Origin: Epiperipatus broadwayi
Taxonomy: Eukaryota > Onychophora > Udeonychophora > Euonychophora > Peripatidae
NCBI GenBank assembly: GCA_028023455.1
Contig: JAQFVV010007262.1
Span: 54,877-118,876 of the forward strand
Direction: 5' to 3'
Length of the DNA: 64,000 bases
In this document: piece by piece, positions 37,897 to 49,670 of the stretch
Position numbering within the stretch: the first letter of the stretch is position 1
How the letters are laid out: the number at the start of each line of letters is the position of its first letter
Program-made: the position numbers and the translations under genes
The notes under the pieces: generated by a model
The model's input: only the letters and a program-made list of their open reading frames with translations
Databases searched by the model: none
Told to the model about the DNA's origin: nothing

Positions 37897-38043
37897 GTGT
37901 TATTGTATGATGCGATGATGTGTAAGTCCTTTCTGGTCCGAGGTCATTTTCCTTCAGTTACCGTTGTTTATAGAGCGTGCTCCGGTAATCGTATTCCTGT
38001 GGCAAATCCGTGTTCGTCAACGTGTTTTTAGACTAAATTTTCA

Positions 38044-39174
38044 TTAGTATCGATCTGGTGGTAGCTTTCTCCTATATGGTTCCTGTCTCGGCCTCTCTAC
38101 CTGCCTTTCCCGTCCTTCCGCTCGCTCGAACTTGGCTATGGCGTCCCCCATCTCGTGGATGCCCTCGTCATCCCGGCTTAGCATCATCCGCCTGATGTCT
38201 GTCGGCATGTTGTGTCTAATGGTCGAGATGATTTGCTCCTCCATCATGTGATACGCTGGTAGCTGCTGGAGGCCGGCCACCTGCCTGTAATAGAACTGCG
38301 TTATCGTCTCGTTAGGTTTGAGCCCGTATTTTTCATTTGTGATGTGAAAGTAGATCCCCTCTTGTCTGGTAGCGTTCCAAAAGCTTCGTAGGATCTCTTC
38401 TCGATATTCTACGAACGATCTGGGTTTAAACTCGATCGTTCGCCACCAATCTCTAGCTGGCCCTTGCAGGTATGTGCTGGCAATATTGATTTTGTCTGGC
38501 TCCGGCTTTGAGGGCTCAGAAAACAGGTTCCGGGCGCTCTCCACGTGGTCCATCGGACTCTCGTTTTCACCTGCCCTGAAGATCTCAATTTTTATTTGCC
38601 TTTCGGCCCACGACTGGCTCGGTTCCCGCACATTTATTCTCCGTTCAAATTTCTTTTCCAACTCCTCCAGACGTTTGGCCATAATTTCTCTCGGTATGTT
38701 CTGTTGTGGCTCGATTCCTTCTACCTTTCTATTTATCGCGTCCACCTTTTGTCTTACGTCTTCCAACTCTGCCTTTGCTGTTATCACTTCAGTCTTCGCT
38801 TCTTCTATCTCGGCTTTTGCTGCGCCGATCTCTATTTTTATTGAGGTAATTTCAGTCTTTACTTCGTCAATCTTTATTTCTTCCTCTTTGCTCTGGTCCT
38901 CCTCTGACTCTCCTGTGTCTCCCTTCAATAATTTTCGTATCTCCCTAATGAATTCCTCTCTCTCCTCCTTTCTCTCTCTCCTTCTTTCTTCTTCTCTGTC
39001 CTCTTCTCTCTTCCTTCTTTCTTCCCTATCTTCCCTCATCTCTATCATCATTTGGCTCATCATTCTAAGAAGCATTTTTATTTCTGATTCAGCCTCTTCT
39101 TTAACATCTATCTTTTTGAACGTTATAGGGCTCTCCCCTGTCTCCTCCCATGCAGTATCGTTATTGCTGTCCAT
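38044..39174 (-). CDS. gag: Retrotransposon Gag (capsid) protein without zinc knuckle
   Basis: This intact 376-residue ORF encodes the structural protein that forms the particle in which retrotransposon RNA is packaged and copied. Residues about 40-85 are an extremely charged Glu/Arg helix. Residues 95-165 have heptad-like spacing (EVKTEITSIKIEIGAAKAEI) and probably form a coiled coil. Residues about 185-345 match the Gag capsid family: YLQGPARDWW at 235-244, SFVEYREEILRSFW at 253-266 and ETITQFYYRQVAGLQQL at 289-305. The C-terminus is Arg-rich (RPRQEPYRRKLPPDRY) with no CCHC knuckle, so RNA binding may rely on this basic tail. The start is the first ATG after a leader of about 320 bp. No pol frame follows. 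Confidence 0.85.
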   Translation of the reverse strand: MDSNNDTAWEETGESPITFKKIDVKEEAESEIKMLLRMMSQMMIEMREDREERRKREEDREEERRRERKEEREEFIREIRKLLKGDTGESEEDQSKEEEIKIDEVKTEITSIKIEIGAAKAEIEEAKTEVITAKAELEDVRQKVDAINRKVEGIEPQQNIPREIMAKRLEELEKKFERRINVREPSQSWAERQIKIEIFRAGENESPMDHVESARNLFSEPSKPEPDKINIASTYLQGPARDWWRTIEFKPRSFVEYREEILRSFWNATRQEGIYFHITNEKYGLKPNETITQFYYRQVAGLQQLPAYHMMEEQIISTIRHNMPTDIRRMMLSRDDEGIHEMGDAIAKFERAEGRERQVERPRQEPYRRKLPPDRY

Positions 39175-39480
39175 TTCTTCCTTTTATCTATTTTATATTT
39201 AAAATGTTACAACTTTTTGTTGTTGCCTAAAGGAACGTGATTATTTTATTTTTTTATTTATGATAAGAAGTGATTAATCGACGTCCGCGCCTCCATCTCC
39301 CGCTATGTTCTCCTTTGCTTTATTCGTTGTCCATCCATAATTTTTCTTTTTCCCTTTTTTCTCTTTTTTATTCGTCCAAACTTTCGTTTACGTGAAAAAG
39401 TTTTGCGTCTTTTACGAGGTTCGGCCGCTTTTGGCTAATGTCTTGATTTGCTTCTCTCTAAAACATTATTTGTATTAGCC

Positions 39481-39498
39481 TCACGTTTGGAAGCGCCA
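39481..39498 (-). promoter_or_regulatory. Primer-binding site of the Gag-only element
   Basis: Two bases inside the 5' LTR the minus strand reads TGGCGCTTCCAAACGTGA. The TGG start pairs with the CCA end of a host tRNA. The position and the TGG start are the family signature and fix the element's direction. The tRNA was not identified. Confidence 0.75.
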
Positions 39499-39500
39499 TT

Positions 39501-41742
39501 TGTGACCAGTCCCTTATTCAACCGTTCATATAGGGATTGAGAGCTCCGAAACAAACATGATATAGCGTAAAGCTTTATTTATTTTCCTATATCGATAGTT
39601 GTTCATTATCAACACAAGGGGGCGCCAGATACGATGATTTAATTTACAATTTAATTTCTCGCATCACCTTACGTCATATCAAAACGATTTCGAAGTCTAA
39701 TCCCTGCCCATAAGCTCAAACTCCCAGCATGGACCAATAAGGGTCACTCAGGGTCGCGATGAAATTGTTTCAAGAATATCATTCTGGTAAAAGAACACAA
39801 TAATAACCAATGGAGAAGAAGCTTGGTTGATTTACAGATCGGTCCAAATATTGGACGGGATCATTGGTTATTTATAACTAATACGAATGTTTGACTTATG
39901 CATCCTTATATAAAAAAAATTAGAAGCTAATAATATCATCCCCCCGTTATCATACAGTCCAATAGAATTATTCATACTAGCTTTATTGACATTTACTTAT
40001 ACTTATTAATAATAGGCCCTCCCAACGCTTAAGTCTATCTTAACTACATAGTAAATAAACATCGTGACTTACGGCACGATGAAACTTAAAGAAATAAACA
40101 AAACAAAAAAAAAAAAATAAGAAAGACAAATTTAAAAGTAAAATAATTAATCGCATGAATAAATGCTGATTATAATACTTAAAAAAAAACATATTTTAAT
40201 TATAGAGAATGATTTGAGGAATGCTCGACTTGTTTAAAATAAAAAAAGAATTTATTGAATATAAAAAAAATGAAACATTAATTGATTGCTTTATTTGCAC
40301 GCACATACACGCATTCTCACACTCGCACAGAAAAGAACATATTATGCACAATAAACATGGATGATATAATATATTTCCTTCTTTTACATTTGAAATTTAG
40401 GTGTGTGTGATAATTTATTTGCGAAAGAAAATAATAATTATGATCAAAGTTCATAACAGGAAAAGTCCTAAGATTTAAATAAGAGGAACTATATAACATC
40501 TGATATTTTTTTATTTACGAAAGTTGAAATTAAAATATTAAGATTCAAATATGAGGGATTACGGATCATTTTATATTTTGATTTACGAGAGTCGAATTTA
40601 ATTACTTATGAGATTGCCTTTTAAAGTCTACGTAAAGAATGAATGTGAGCATAAAAGAAATAAAGTGTTTACCTAGGATTTTGCGTAGTCTTCTGCTGCT
40701 TCTAATTTGGGGAGGGTTCGAACCTGTTGGATACTGTTTCCATAATAAATGGTTATTCATTTTATATAAGTTCAGCGTAGTATGTTTGGACGATTCTTGT
40801 GTGTTAAACGGAACGACGTCCTTGGACTGATTGGAGTACGATGTTTGGACGGCACTGTTGTTGATCATTCATAGCTGTGGAGATGTTCTGGCGGCGGAGC
40901 GTCGATCAATCACTGAGGGGTTTCTTAGCCCATCATGACGATCGACGCTCTAAAGGTTAATTTCACAGTGGTCATATTGGATAAACCGGATAGCAAAAAA
41001 AAAGAAAGTTCTAGTTGTAGCTTCCGGAGGAATTTAACAAAAAAACTATAAGCATAAGCAAAACAAAACAAAGAATATAAAAAGACTGTAACCGAATTGT
41101 GTGTTTTTTTTTTTTGGACAAAGAATAAGACTCATATTTATATGGGTTGGTTATTATCTGAGGATCCAATCTCCACCCAGAGTTCAATATTCTCTGAGTT
41201 GTCGTTGGGGTCCGTGTCCTACGTAATGTTCATTCAATCCATATGCTTGAGGCAATCTTAGGTTTAGGCAATCTCACATTGCAATCTCAGTTAGAAACAA
41301 TTCATACTTATTCACACTTTTTATGCATACATGCGTGCGTGTTTTAAGATAACAATTTAACTTACATTAGTTTAAAAGTCGAGCATTTAATCTCAAAATC
41401 ACCTCTATAAGCTTTTAACTTTCGCTATAGTTATAATTTAAAATAAACCCTTTTTTAATTACCCCCGCGGCATATACAAGTAGAAATCATTTATTGAGAT
41501 TTAAAATGACATATTAGTGATATTTTTATATTTTATTTTTAGAGAATATTATTATAATAGATTATATGAAAGCCTTAAATTATTTAATCAGAAATATTAA
41601 CATTTTATTTTATAGTGTATTTTATAAAGCATTGAAAGAAAACTACATTTATTTTTATCATAAATTGAAAGTAAATAAAAAAAGAGTATTTACATTGCTT
41701 GTGTGTGTGGGTATATACATGTACTGACTTTGTCTCGGTACA
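39501..41742 (-). repeat. 5' LTR of the Gag-only element
   Basis: 2242 bp, partner of 34814-37059. It starts TGTGACC and ends GGTACA on the plus strand. The 11-bp stem is at 40897-40907 and 40940-40950. (TA)n follows directly. Confidence 0.95.
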
Positions 41743-43078
<1,336 letters not shown>

Positions 43079-44029
43079 ATGACGGGATGCTTGATTTGGA
43101 ATGGCACTGATGATCTAATTAAATTCAATAAGAAATTTTTATCACGGGAACACATTATTTTGATTAGTGACTCTATTAAGTTAGTGAATTGTTATTTATA
43201 TGTTTACTTTGTGCCATTCGTGATTTGTTTTGGAATTGTGGGAAATACTTTAAATCTTATAATTTTCAAGCGTTACAATAAAAAAACATCCACAGCATGT
43301 CTGTATTATTTACAATCTCAAGCTGTGTCCGAATCATTGGTTTTATTAAGCTGGATTCCTTTCATTGCATATTGTAACTGGAGAAGATTACTTGAGAACA
43401 CTGTATTATATTATATTTTAAACAGAATCCCAAGTACAATTTACCATGCTTGCTTAGGAGTGAGCAATTTCACTCTGTTGCTCATCACTATTAATCGCTA
43501 CTTAGCTTTGCGTACCATTAAACGAACTCCACCCAAATTCTCTACATCCTGCATTTTTTTATTTTTTGTCTGGACAGTTCCATTTATTTTATATATTTTA
43601 AATTGGATATACTTAAATCGTTTTATTTTTATTATTGAAGTTACGCTGAGATTGGTACCAATTTGTCTAATAATCGTTTTCACGAGCCTCATTCTCATCC
43701 AGTTGCAACTGGCTTTTCAACACCGAAGAAGAATGCAAAGTATCATTCCGTCATCACATGATCAGCACATAAAACTGGAAAGGGCTTTAATTACATTATT
43801 GCTATTGACTATTATTTTCTTTTTATTATTTTCTTCTCCCTCTACTATAATGAGATTTTTTATAACAACAATCAGAAATGATTGGTTTTTTGCATTTAAA
43901 GGTCTACAAATGATACTTGAAACAATTGAAAGTGTGTACTATGGGTTGAGTTTTTATCTTTATATAAGTTTTAACAAACAGATTAGAAACTTCATTTGGA
44001 AAAACAACAAAAATCGTATTTTCCCTTGA
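43079..44029 (+). CDS. Rhodopsin-like GPCR, intact, intronless
   Basis: 316 residues with seven hydrophobic segments: about 38-63 (GN at 55-56, as in TM1), 76-98, 117-140, 157-177 (W165, P168), 189-212 (P194), 235-263 (P254) and 276-297. The short N-terminus has an N-glycosylation site (N8-G-T). Helix 8 is basic (NKQIRNFIWK). This is a class A plasma-membrane receptor, most like invertebrate orphan peptide receptors; the ligand is unknown. Several key residues deviate: the TM2 Asp is Glu (E85), DRY is NRY (139-141), the usual TM3 disulfide Cys is absent and the TM7 NP pair of NPxxY reads SF. Copy A still has DRY. The last residues (FP, then stop) come from the LINE that begins here, so the C-tail is cut short. 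The start matches that of copy A. Confidence 0.85.
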   Translation: MTGCLIWNGTDDLIKFNKKFLSREHIILISDSIKLVNCYLYVYFVPFVICFGIVGNTLNLIIFKRYNKKTSTACLYYLQSQAVSESLVLLSWIPFIAYCNWRRLLENTVLYYILNRIPSTIYHACLGVSNFTLLLITINRYLALRTIKRTPPKFSTSCIFLFFVWTVPFILYILNWIYLNRFIFIIEVTLRLVPICLIIVFTSLILIQLQLAFQHRRRMQSIIPSSHDQHIKLERALITLLLLTIIFFLLFSSPSTIMRFFITTIRNDWFFAFKGLQMILETIESVYYGLSFYLYISFNKQIRNFIWKNNKNRIFP

Positions 44030-46790
44030 CATTAACTCTGGCCCTCTAGTAAACCTTGGCCTCAGAAGAACATTACGATTCCTCAACAAACAAAATATGC
44101 CTATAGCACTTTTCAGAAATTTATATATACCTTCATATAATCAATATCCTTCAAATGGAGCCCATCTTTGCATTTGTGGAAATGCTGCAAGCTGCCATCC
44201 ACAAAAACACCTGGAATTCCTGATCACCTCAAGTTGCTGGCTTTTATGGACAAAATTTCAGAGCAACTAAATGATCAGGAGATTGAGCCATTAGACATTA
44301 GCACCATCATCCAACTAAAACTTCAATACCATGATACTCAAAGGCCTTGGCTGAGTACATCTCAGTCAAATGCATCCAGAGGTATATGGTGAATCAGCAT
44401 TGTTGGACCAGAAGTTACCTGGGGTGGGCTCTCGGGTTCCACAGGAAGCAAACCATCCTCTCATCCATCACAGTCAGCAACAAATCCTACATAGGTCAGA
44501 AATTACTTTTTCATTCGAAAAACCATTACAAGTATATGGTTTTCATAGCTGACAATTCTCCTTTTACTATGCCATCAACCTTGAATGTTGGTTTTGATCC
44601 TGGAATCACCCAGGCCATGCTACTTAACAAACAGAAAAGCTTTCCTTAGAATGTCCACCCTGGTGTTCCTGCCATCCCCAAGTTTATCCTTCTCCACCTA
44701 AGTCAGTTCACCATCCCTAGTACTCTCAACATGATGAACAAGCTGGCTTCAAGTGCTTACATTATCAAAGGTCTCTATCTGGTAACATTAGTCAATTTCC
44801 TTAAGAAAGATCAGTCACGTACTGAGCTCAAGAGTCTTAGGCCAATTTCGATGAACTCTCTGCTCATAAAACTTATTGAGTCTACCATTAAAGAATCACT
44901 AGAAAAATCTATACTCCCTGCCATTTCTGCCTTACAGTTTGCTTGGAAAGAGCACTCCATTCTAGGGGCTGCCACACTTTTTAAGATAACCACCAAGCAT
45001 GTTAGGCAGTCTTGGAATAGCAGGCCCATCACTGTTCAACTAGACAACCAGGCAGCCTTTGATTCTGTTAGGGTCATACTGCTAGTCAGTGCCCTCAGAA
45101 ACCTGAATGTCCTAGAGGCCCTTCTGTCCATTCTCTACAATCTCTTGTTCAACAGAGAAATCCTAGTTATCCTGGTTAAGAAAGTTGCCCTCAGCTTCAC
45201 ACCCAACATATCCATCCCTCAGGGCTCTCTGGTAAGTGTTCACTGCATTTCTGAATCGCCTCTTGCTCAGGCTAGAAAATGACCTCCCTGGCATCTTCAT
45301 TCTTGCACTGAGCAAAAGCATCAAATGACTTGCTTATGTAGATGATGTGGTTGTCTTCCTTCCATCAGTTGATCTCATCCCCAGGCTTCAACAAATTCTC
45401 ACCTCATTTTCCAAAACATAGAGGCTGGAATTTAGCAGTAATAAATCAGCGGCCTGGCAACATTCAACTGGTAAACAAATCTCTTCCACCTTTAATGCCA
45501 AGCCACACAACTTCCTTGGATTCCTCCTCATGCTGTCTCCTAAAGACATGAGAGTACATGTCCAAACCACACTCTATCAAAGCATATTTTCCACCCTCAG
45601 CACTATCACAAGCATCTACCTCTCCTTTTATGGGAAAGTCATCCTCCTCAATCTTTTAGTGTTTTCTAAAATAGCATACTATCTCTCCATTGTTTTACCT
45701 ACACATCCCTTTATATCCAAAATCAACTTCTCTTTGCACTCATTTTCTCTGGAGTAGAAAGATGGTGGCCATCAGCCTAAGAAGAACTTGTTTTCCTAAA
45801 AAATTCCATGGGTTGGGCCTGCACTCCATCAACACTCTTCTGATCCAGAGATCCCATAACATTATCCCATAACATTATCATCACACTTCTAAGTCACTTT
45901 CCTGCCAAGCTTCTGCATATCATTATCCCACCCAATGACACTCCACCTCCCAGTGGCAGGCTCAGGTAGTGGATCTCACTCATTGCCAACATCCTACAAA
46001 AGACTGGCTTTGTTATATTATCTATCAGCAGCAAAATAAAGTACTGGGGGGTTTTCAATCAGATCACAGTTTTCTCCATTGTGTCCCCTACATTTCTCAA
46101 ACTTACCGATGCTCAATTAATCTGCAAGTTTAAAAGGTGGTTCCTTGAGGAAAATTCCTCATTTTCCTTCTCAATATCAATCCTGACTCCATTCCCACAA
46201 ATAAATTTTTGGTCAATTACAGGGGTTTCACAAAAATTTTTCCCATATGCCAGCTCTGTAAAACTGACAATTAAATCCTTCAGTACTTCCTACTTAAATC
46301 TCCTTTTCTGCTTGGCTTGAAAAATGTCATCAACTCCTGCTTTTCCTCGCACAGGAATACCATCTTCAACCTCCAAGAATCCATAAAAACAGAGGTCTTT
46401 GCAGTTATTGGACTCAGTTTTTTTATCTGCACTCTCTGGTTGCTCTGATGTTCCATTATCTTTGACCAGAGAGTACATTCAGTCGATCAAAACCTTTTGG
46501 ACCTAATTCACTCTCTCAAAACCTGAGATACTAAGCTAACCCCACCTCCACTCCTCACAGCCACTTGGGCCATCCTCCAACTTTCATCCTCTCAGCCTCT
46601 GTCACAGGACTCAATCATGAAGACATGCATTTCTGACCAGCCTGGACTACACACCATTTGCCCTCTCCACTCACCTTTTCCTTTTTACATGTATCCTTCC
46701 TCTTTCACCATGTTGCTTTTGAAACTTCATTTATTTTACTGTATCTGTTTTTTTTTATGAATAAAAATCTCATCACTGAAAAAAAAACCA
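44030..46790 (+). mobile_element. 5'-truncated LINE with RT, degenerate
   Basis: One broken frame set runs through the block. It includes ELKSLRPISMNSLLIKLIE at 44825-44883, a QFAWKEHSILGA block, QLDNQAAFDSV (first catalytic Asp block) and IPQGS near 45220. After a frameshift come LENDLPGIF and LAYVDDVVVFLPS (YVDD intact, 45335-45346), and then KPHNFLGFLL. A stop lies at 44647 and others further on. The endonuclease domain is missing. The block is less AT-rich than its surroundings and ends in an A-rich tail near 46775-46790. It abuts the receptor C-terminus, and the receptor's usual 3' flank is not found beyond it. Confidence 0.8.
44731..45282 (+). pseudogene. LINE reverse transcriptase, longest open part
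   Basis: Covers the RT fingers and first catalytic Asp (DNQAAFDSV) up to PQGS, then shifts frame just before the YVDD box. It lies in the same frame as 44347-44649 but is split from it by a stop. An enzyme of this kind would copy LINE RNA at the nicked target. This copy cannot. Confidence 0.75.
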
Positions 46791-46799
46791 CAGTAAAGA

Positions 46800-46990
46800 A
46801 TCTCAGACATTTTAATTAAACTCTTGTGAAAGATAAAAGTTTATAAAGTTGCCTTATAAATGATTGCTTGGATGAATAAACAAGTGAGTGATATCTGGGC
46901 TGACCATAGGATGTAAGAACTACACTTGTAATGACTGCTTTCCCAAGATAAGATAACTATCTGTCATTAAATCAGAGCATATATATATAT
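46800..46990. other. AT-rich flank ending in (AT)n
   Basis: No gene. The AT run at 46978-46990 directly precedes the direct-repeat element. Confidence 0.5.
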
Positions 46991-48943
46991 TGTAACAGAA
47001 TATAATATCCCATCACATTATTTTAAAATTAAAATAAAAGATCATAAATAAAAATTGATTTATTAAAAAGAAAAAAAAACTTAATTTAAAAACTGTTTAA
47101 CGTATATATTGATCGCGTGATGAACAACTTTAAAAACTTTTAAAAAATAAAAATATTTGAAAGTAATTTTTTTTGTAAAAAAGTAAAGATATAAAGATTG
47201 ATATTTTAAAAATAGAAGTAATGTTGATTTCTATAGTCTTAGAAAATGGAAATGATTGTCTTATTAATTAAATGATTGTTCAAAAGCAAACTACCTCGTG
47301 AGGCATGTAAAATAAATTAAATGGTCAGATAAGAGAATACAAAGGAATTAAATGACCAATGCAAACCTGAAAATGACAGCATGGACCATAACTGAAACAT
47401 GAATGGATTAGTGATGTCTTGCTCGTTGAATCTCAAGATCTAATGATAAGAGACTAATAAAAATATAAAAGCCAAAGTAATATTATAATTGTTATCTTAG
47501 AGCTGACTATGTATAGATCGTTATAACTAGCTATATTGCAGATTTTCACGATGTGGAAGACTGCAATAAATTTAATTTTCTGGACAAACCAGCCGAGGCC
47601 TCTGGATGACAGTTCCTGATGAAATGCATGGCAAGTCGCAGTTTCATTTCAAAGAAGGACAAAATCTACGAAAGTCATCACGAAGATGGACTTCTCAATC
47701 TCTTAAAACCGTAAAGTATGAACTATTGTGTCTATCTAATAAGAACTTTCCTAAAATTGCAAGTAATTAATAACTGAAAATAAAAACTCTTATCTGACTT
47801 AAAGAATGCAAATTCAATTATTGATATTTTTTTATGTAGATGTATAAGCAATCATTTTCATTTCATTTTTTTGTGTGTGTATTATGTTTTAACTAAAATG
47901 TATTAAATTTAAAGTTGGGTGTAGATAGCTGCATGGATAAAGATTAATAACTATGTTTAAATTCGTTTATGTTTCATTTAAGGGATTTTAATTTCAGGCT
48001 GTTTGTTTTGTGGTTGTGTCAGTGCTAGTGGAGAGATATATAGACATTTATATTAATGTAATGTGAAGCGTGTTTAGCATACAGGGCAACATGCCCACCT
48101 GAATGCATGACCCCAAAGAGGCAGTTATACCGTTGCAATGGTTGCAGATGTATTTCCTGTGCCATTAACCCCTTCTAGCTCTATGGACAGGGATTTATAA
48201 GTCGGCAGAAAGATCGCTCTCCCCCCATATGTAGCACTCTTTAAATATATATATATATATATACATGATTCCTTAGTCTGACAGATGTACTTTCCTGTTC
48301 TAGACACGGATCATTTCCTTCAAATAATATCACACTGTCAGATGCACATTCCTGTCTGTGTTGTTTTATTCTAGCATCTTCAGATTGCATTGATTGCGAC
48401 TATATATCTGGAAGCAGGCATTGGGTTGACTAAAAACTTTTAGTCTGAGATTGAATGAATGTTTTGATAAGATTTTAAGTGAGAAAAAATCTATGTAGAC
48501 TATCTATGCTCGACATGCTAAAGTAAAATATAATTTAAATATCCATCTGTGCGATCTATTTAAAATAGTAATTTAAATTTAATAAAAAAAATATTAATGT
48601 TAAAATCTAAAAATAAATTTATCCCTCAATTTTAAATGCGCGTTAATAAAAATCTATTTGTGTGTTAATTACTGGCAGTGGCTTCTTTTATTTTATTGTT
48701 CCAAATATTTAATATATACTTTGAGAATAGAAGTCTATTGAAACTTATAAATGTTTTAAAATCTCTGCTACTCTATGAGCTAGTGACCTTAGGCAAACGA
48801 TCGGAATCCAAATATATAAATTAAAAGAAAAAAAAATTTTTTAAAACTTCATGTACCTGCCTACTATATAAATTTTTTAGGTTCAAATGCCTAGTGGTGC
48901 CCTGTAGTGAAGAATATGATAAGTCTCCTTCCCCCGATCATTA
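46991..48943 (+). repeat. 5' long terminal repeat of the non-coding element
   Basis: TATA at 47464-47471, poly(A) signal at 47565-47570. A TA run at 48245-48261 differs in length from its partner. Begins TGTAACAGAATA. Confidence 0.75.
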
Positions 48944-48972
48944 AAATGGTCTCCCAATGTGGCACGATCTTT

Positions 48973-49268
48973 TAATAATCCACGAGTGCCCTGAGAATTT
49001 TAAAAAATAAATCATGCCAGTAAGATTTTTTTTAAAAATGAGTATATATATTTGTGTATTAATGTAATGTTATAGTCCGATATTAACAAACCACAAGTAC
49101 CTATGAAGCCAGTAATATTTTTTTTAAATAAGTATATATTTTTTGTATTAACGTATTGTTATAGGCCGATATTTAATAAACCATGAGTACCTTGAAAATG
49201 AAGCCTGTAATATTTTTTCTGAAATGAGTATAGATATATGTTGTGTATTAATGTAAAGTGATAGTTTG
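48973..49268 (+). repeat. Three diverged tandem units inside the non-coding element
   Basis: Three units of about 90-111 bp each carry a block like taa(t/c)aaaccac(a/g)agtacc, then a gccagtaatatttttt block and a gtattaatgtaatgttata block (unit starts near 48973, 49084 and 49174). They fill much of the interior. Confidence 0.8.
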
Positions 49269-49670
49269 AATTTTGTGTAAAAAGCACTGCCAGAAAGAAA
49301 ATTGCGCATATGTAGAAATAAATGCGAGGAATAAAACATAATAATTAATATAAATCATAATTTAAAAAAAACAAAACAACTAAAATCACGTAACTTCTTT
49401 GACTTGCCTAAGTTAAAAATGAAATGTAGGGAAAAGGGAACTATTGAGGGAGGAGGTGTAATCTCAGCTGGGGTGAAAATGAAAGAATAGTCAGCATTTT
49501 TTTTTGTAATTACTAACAAAGTTATGTCTTTTCATTAATAACCAAAGTTTTGTCCTTTTAAAAAAAAAAAAAAATTAGTATAATCAATTTGTGTAACGTC
49601 ATTACTAACACTAAGTAAATTCTTTTTTTTTTCAATGTTTTTTTTTTTTTTTTGACAAAGTTTACTGATA

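Larger units (their letters stand above)
34814..41742 (-). mobile_element. Young LTR retrotransposon coding only Gag, inserted in (TA)n
   Basis: Two almost identical LTRs (34814-37059 and 39501-41742) have TGT...ACA ends and enclose 2.44 kb. On the minus strand a primer-binding site follows the 5' LTR (39498-39481), then an intact Gag ORF (39174-38044). About 1 kb with no protease, RT, RNase H or integrase follows before the 3' LTR. ATAT directly flanks both ends, but the site is a TA repeat, so the target duplication is ambiguous. The interior is clearly less AT-rich than the host DNA. The high LTR identity (roughly 99% by eye) and open gag indicate a recent insertion. Pol proteins must come from another element. 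Confidence 0.9.

Noticed and set aside
38474-39202. 242-codon plus-strand ORF and a 99-codon one
   Set aside because: They are antisense shadows of the Gag ORF. The long Ser/Leu run mirrors the Glu/Arg-rich gag codons.
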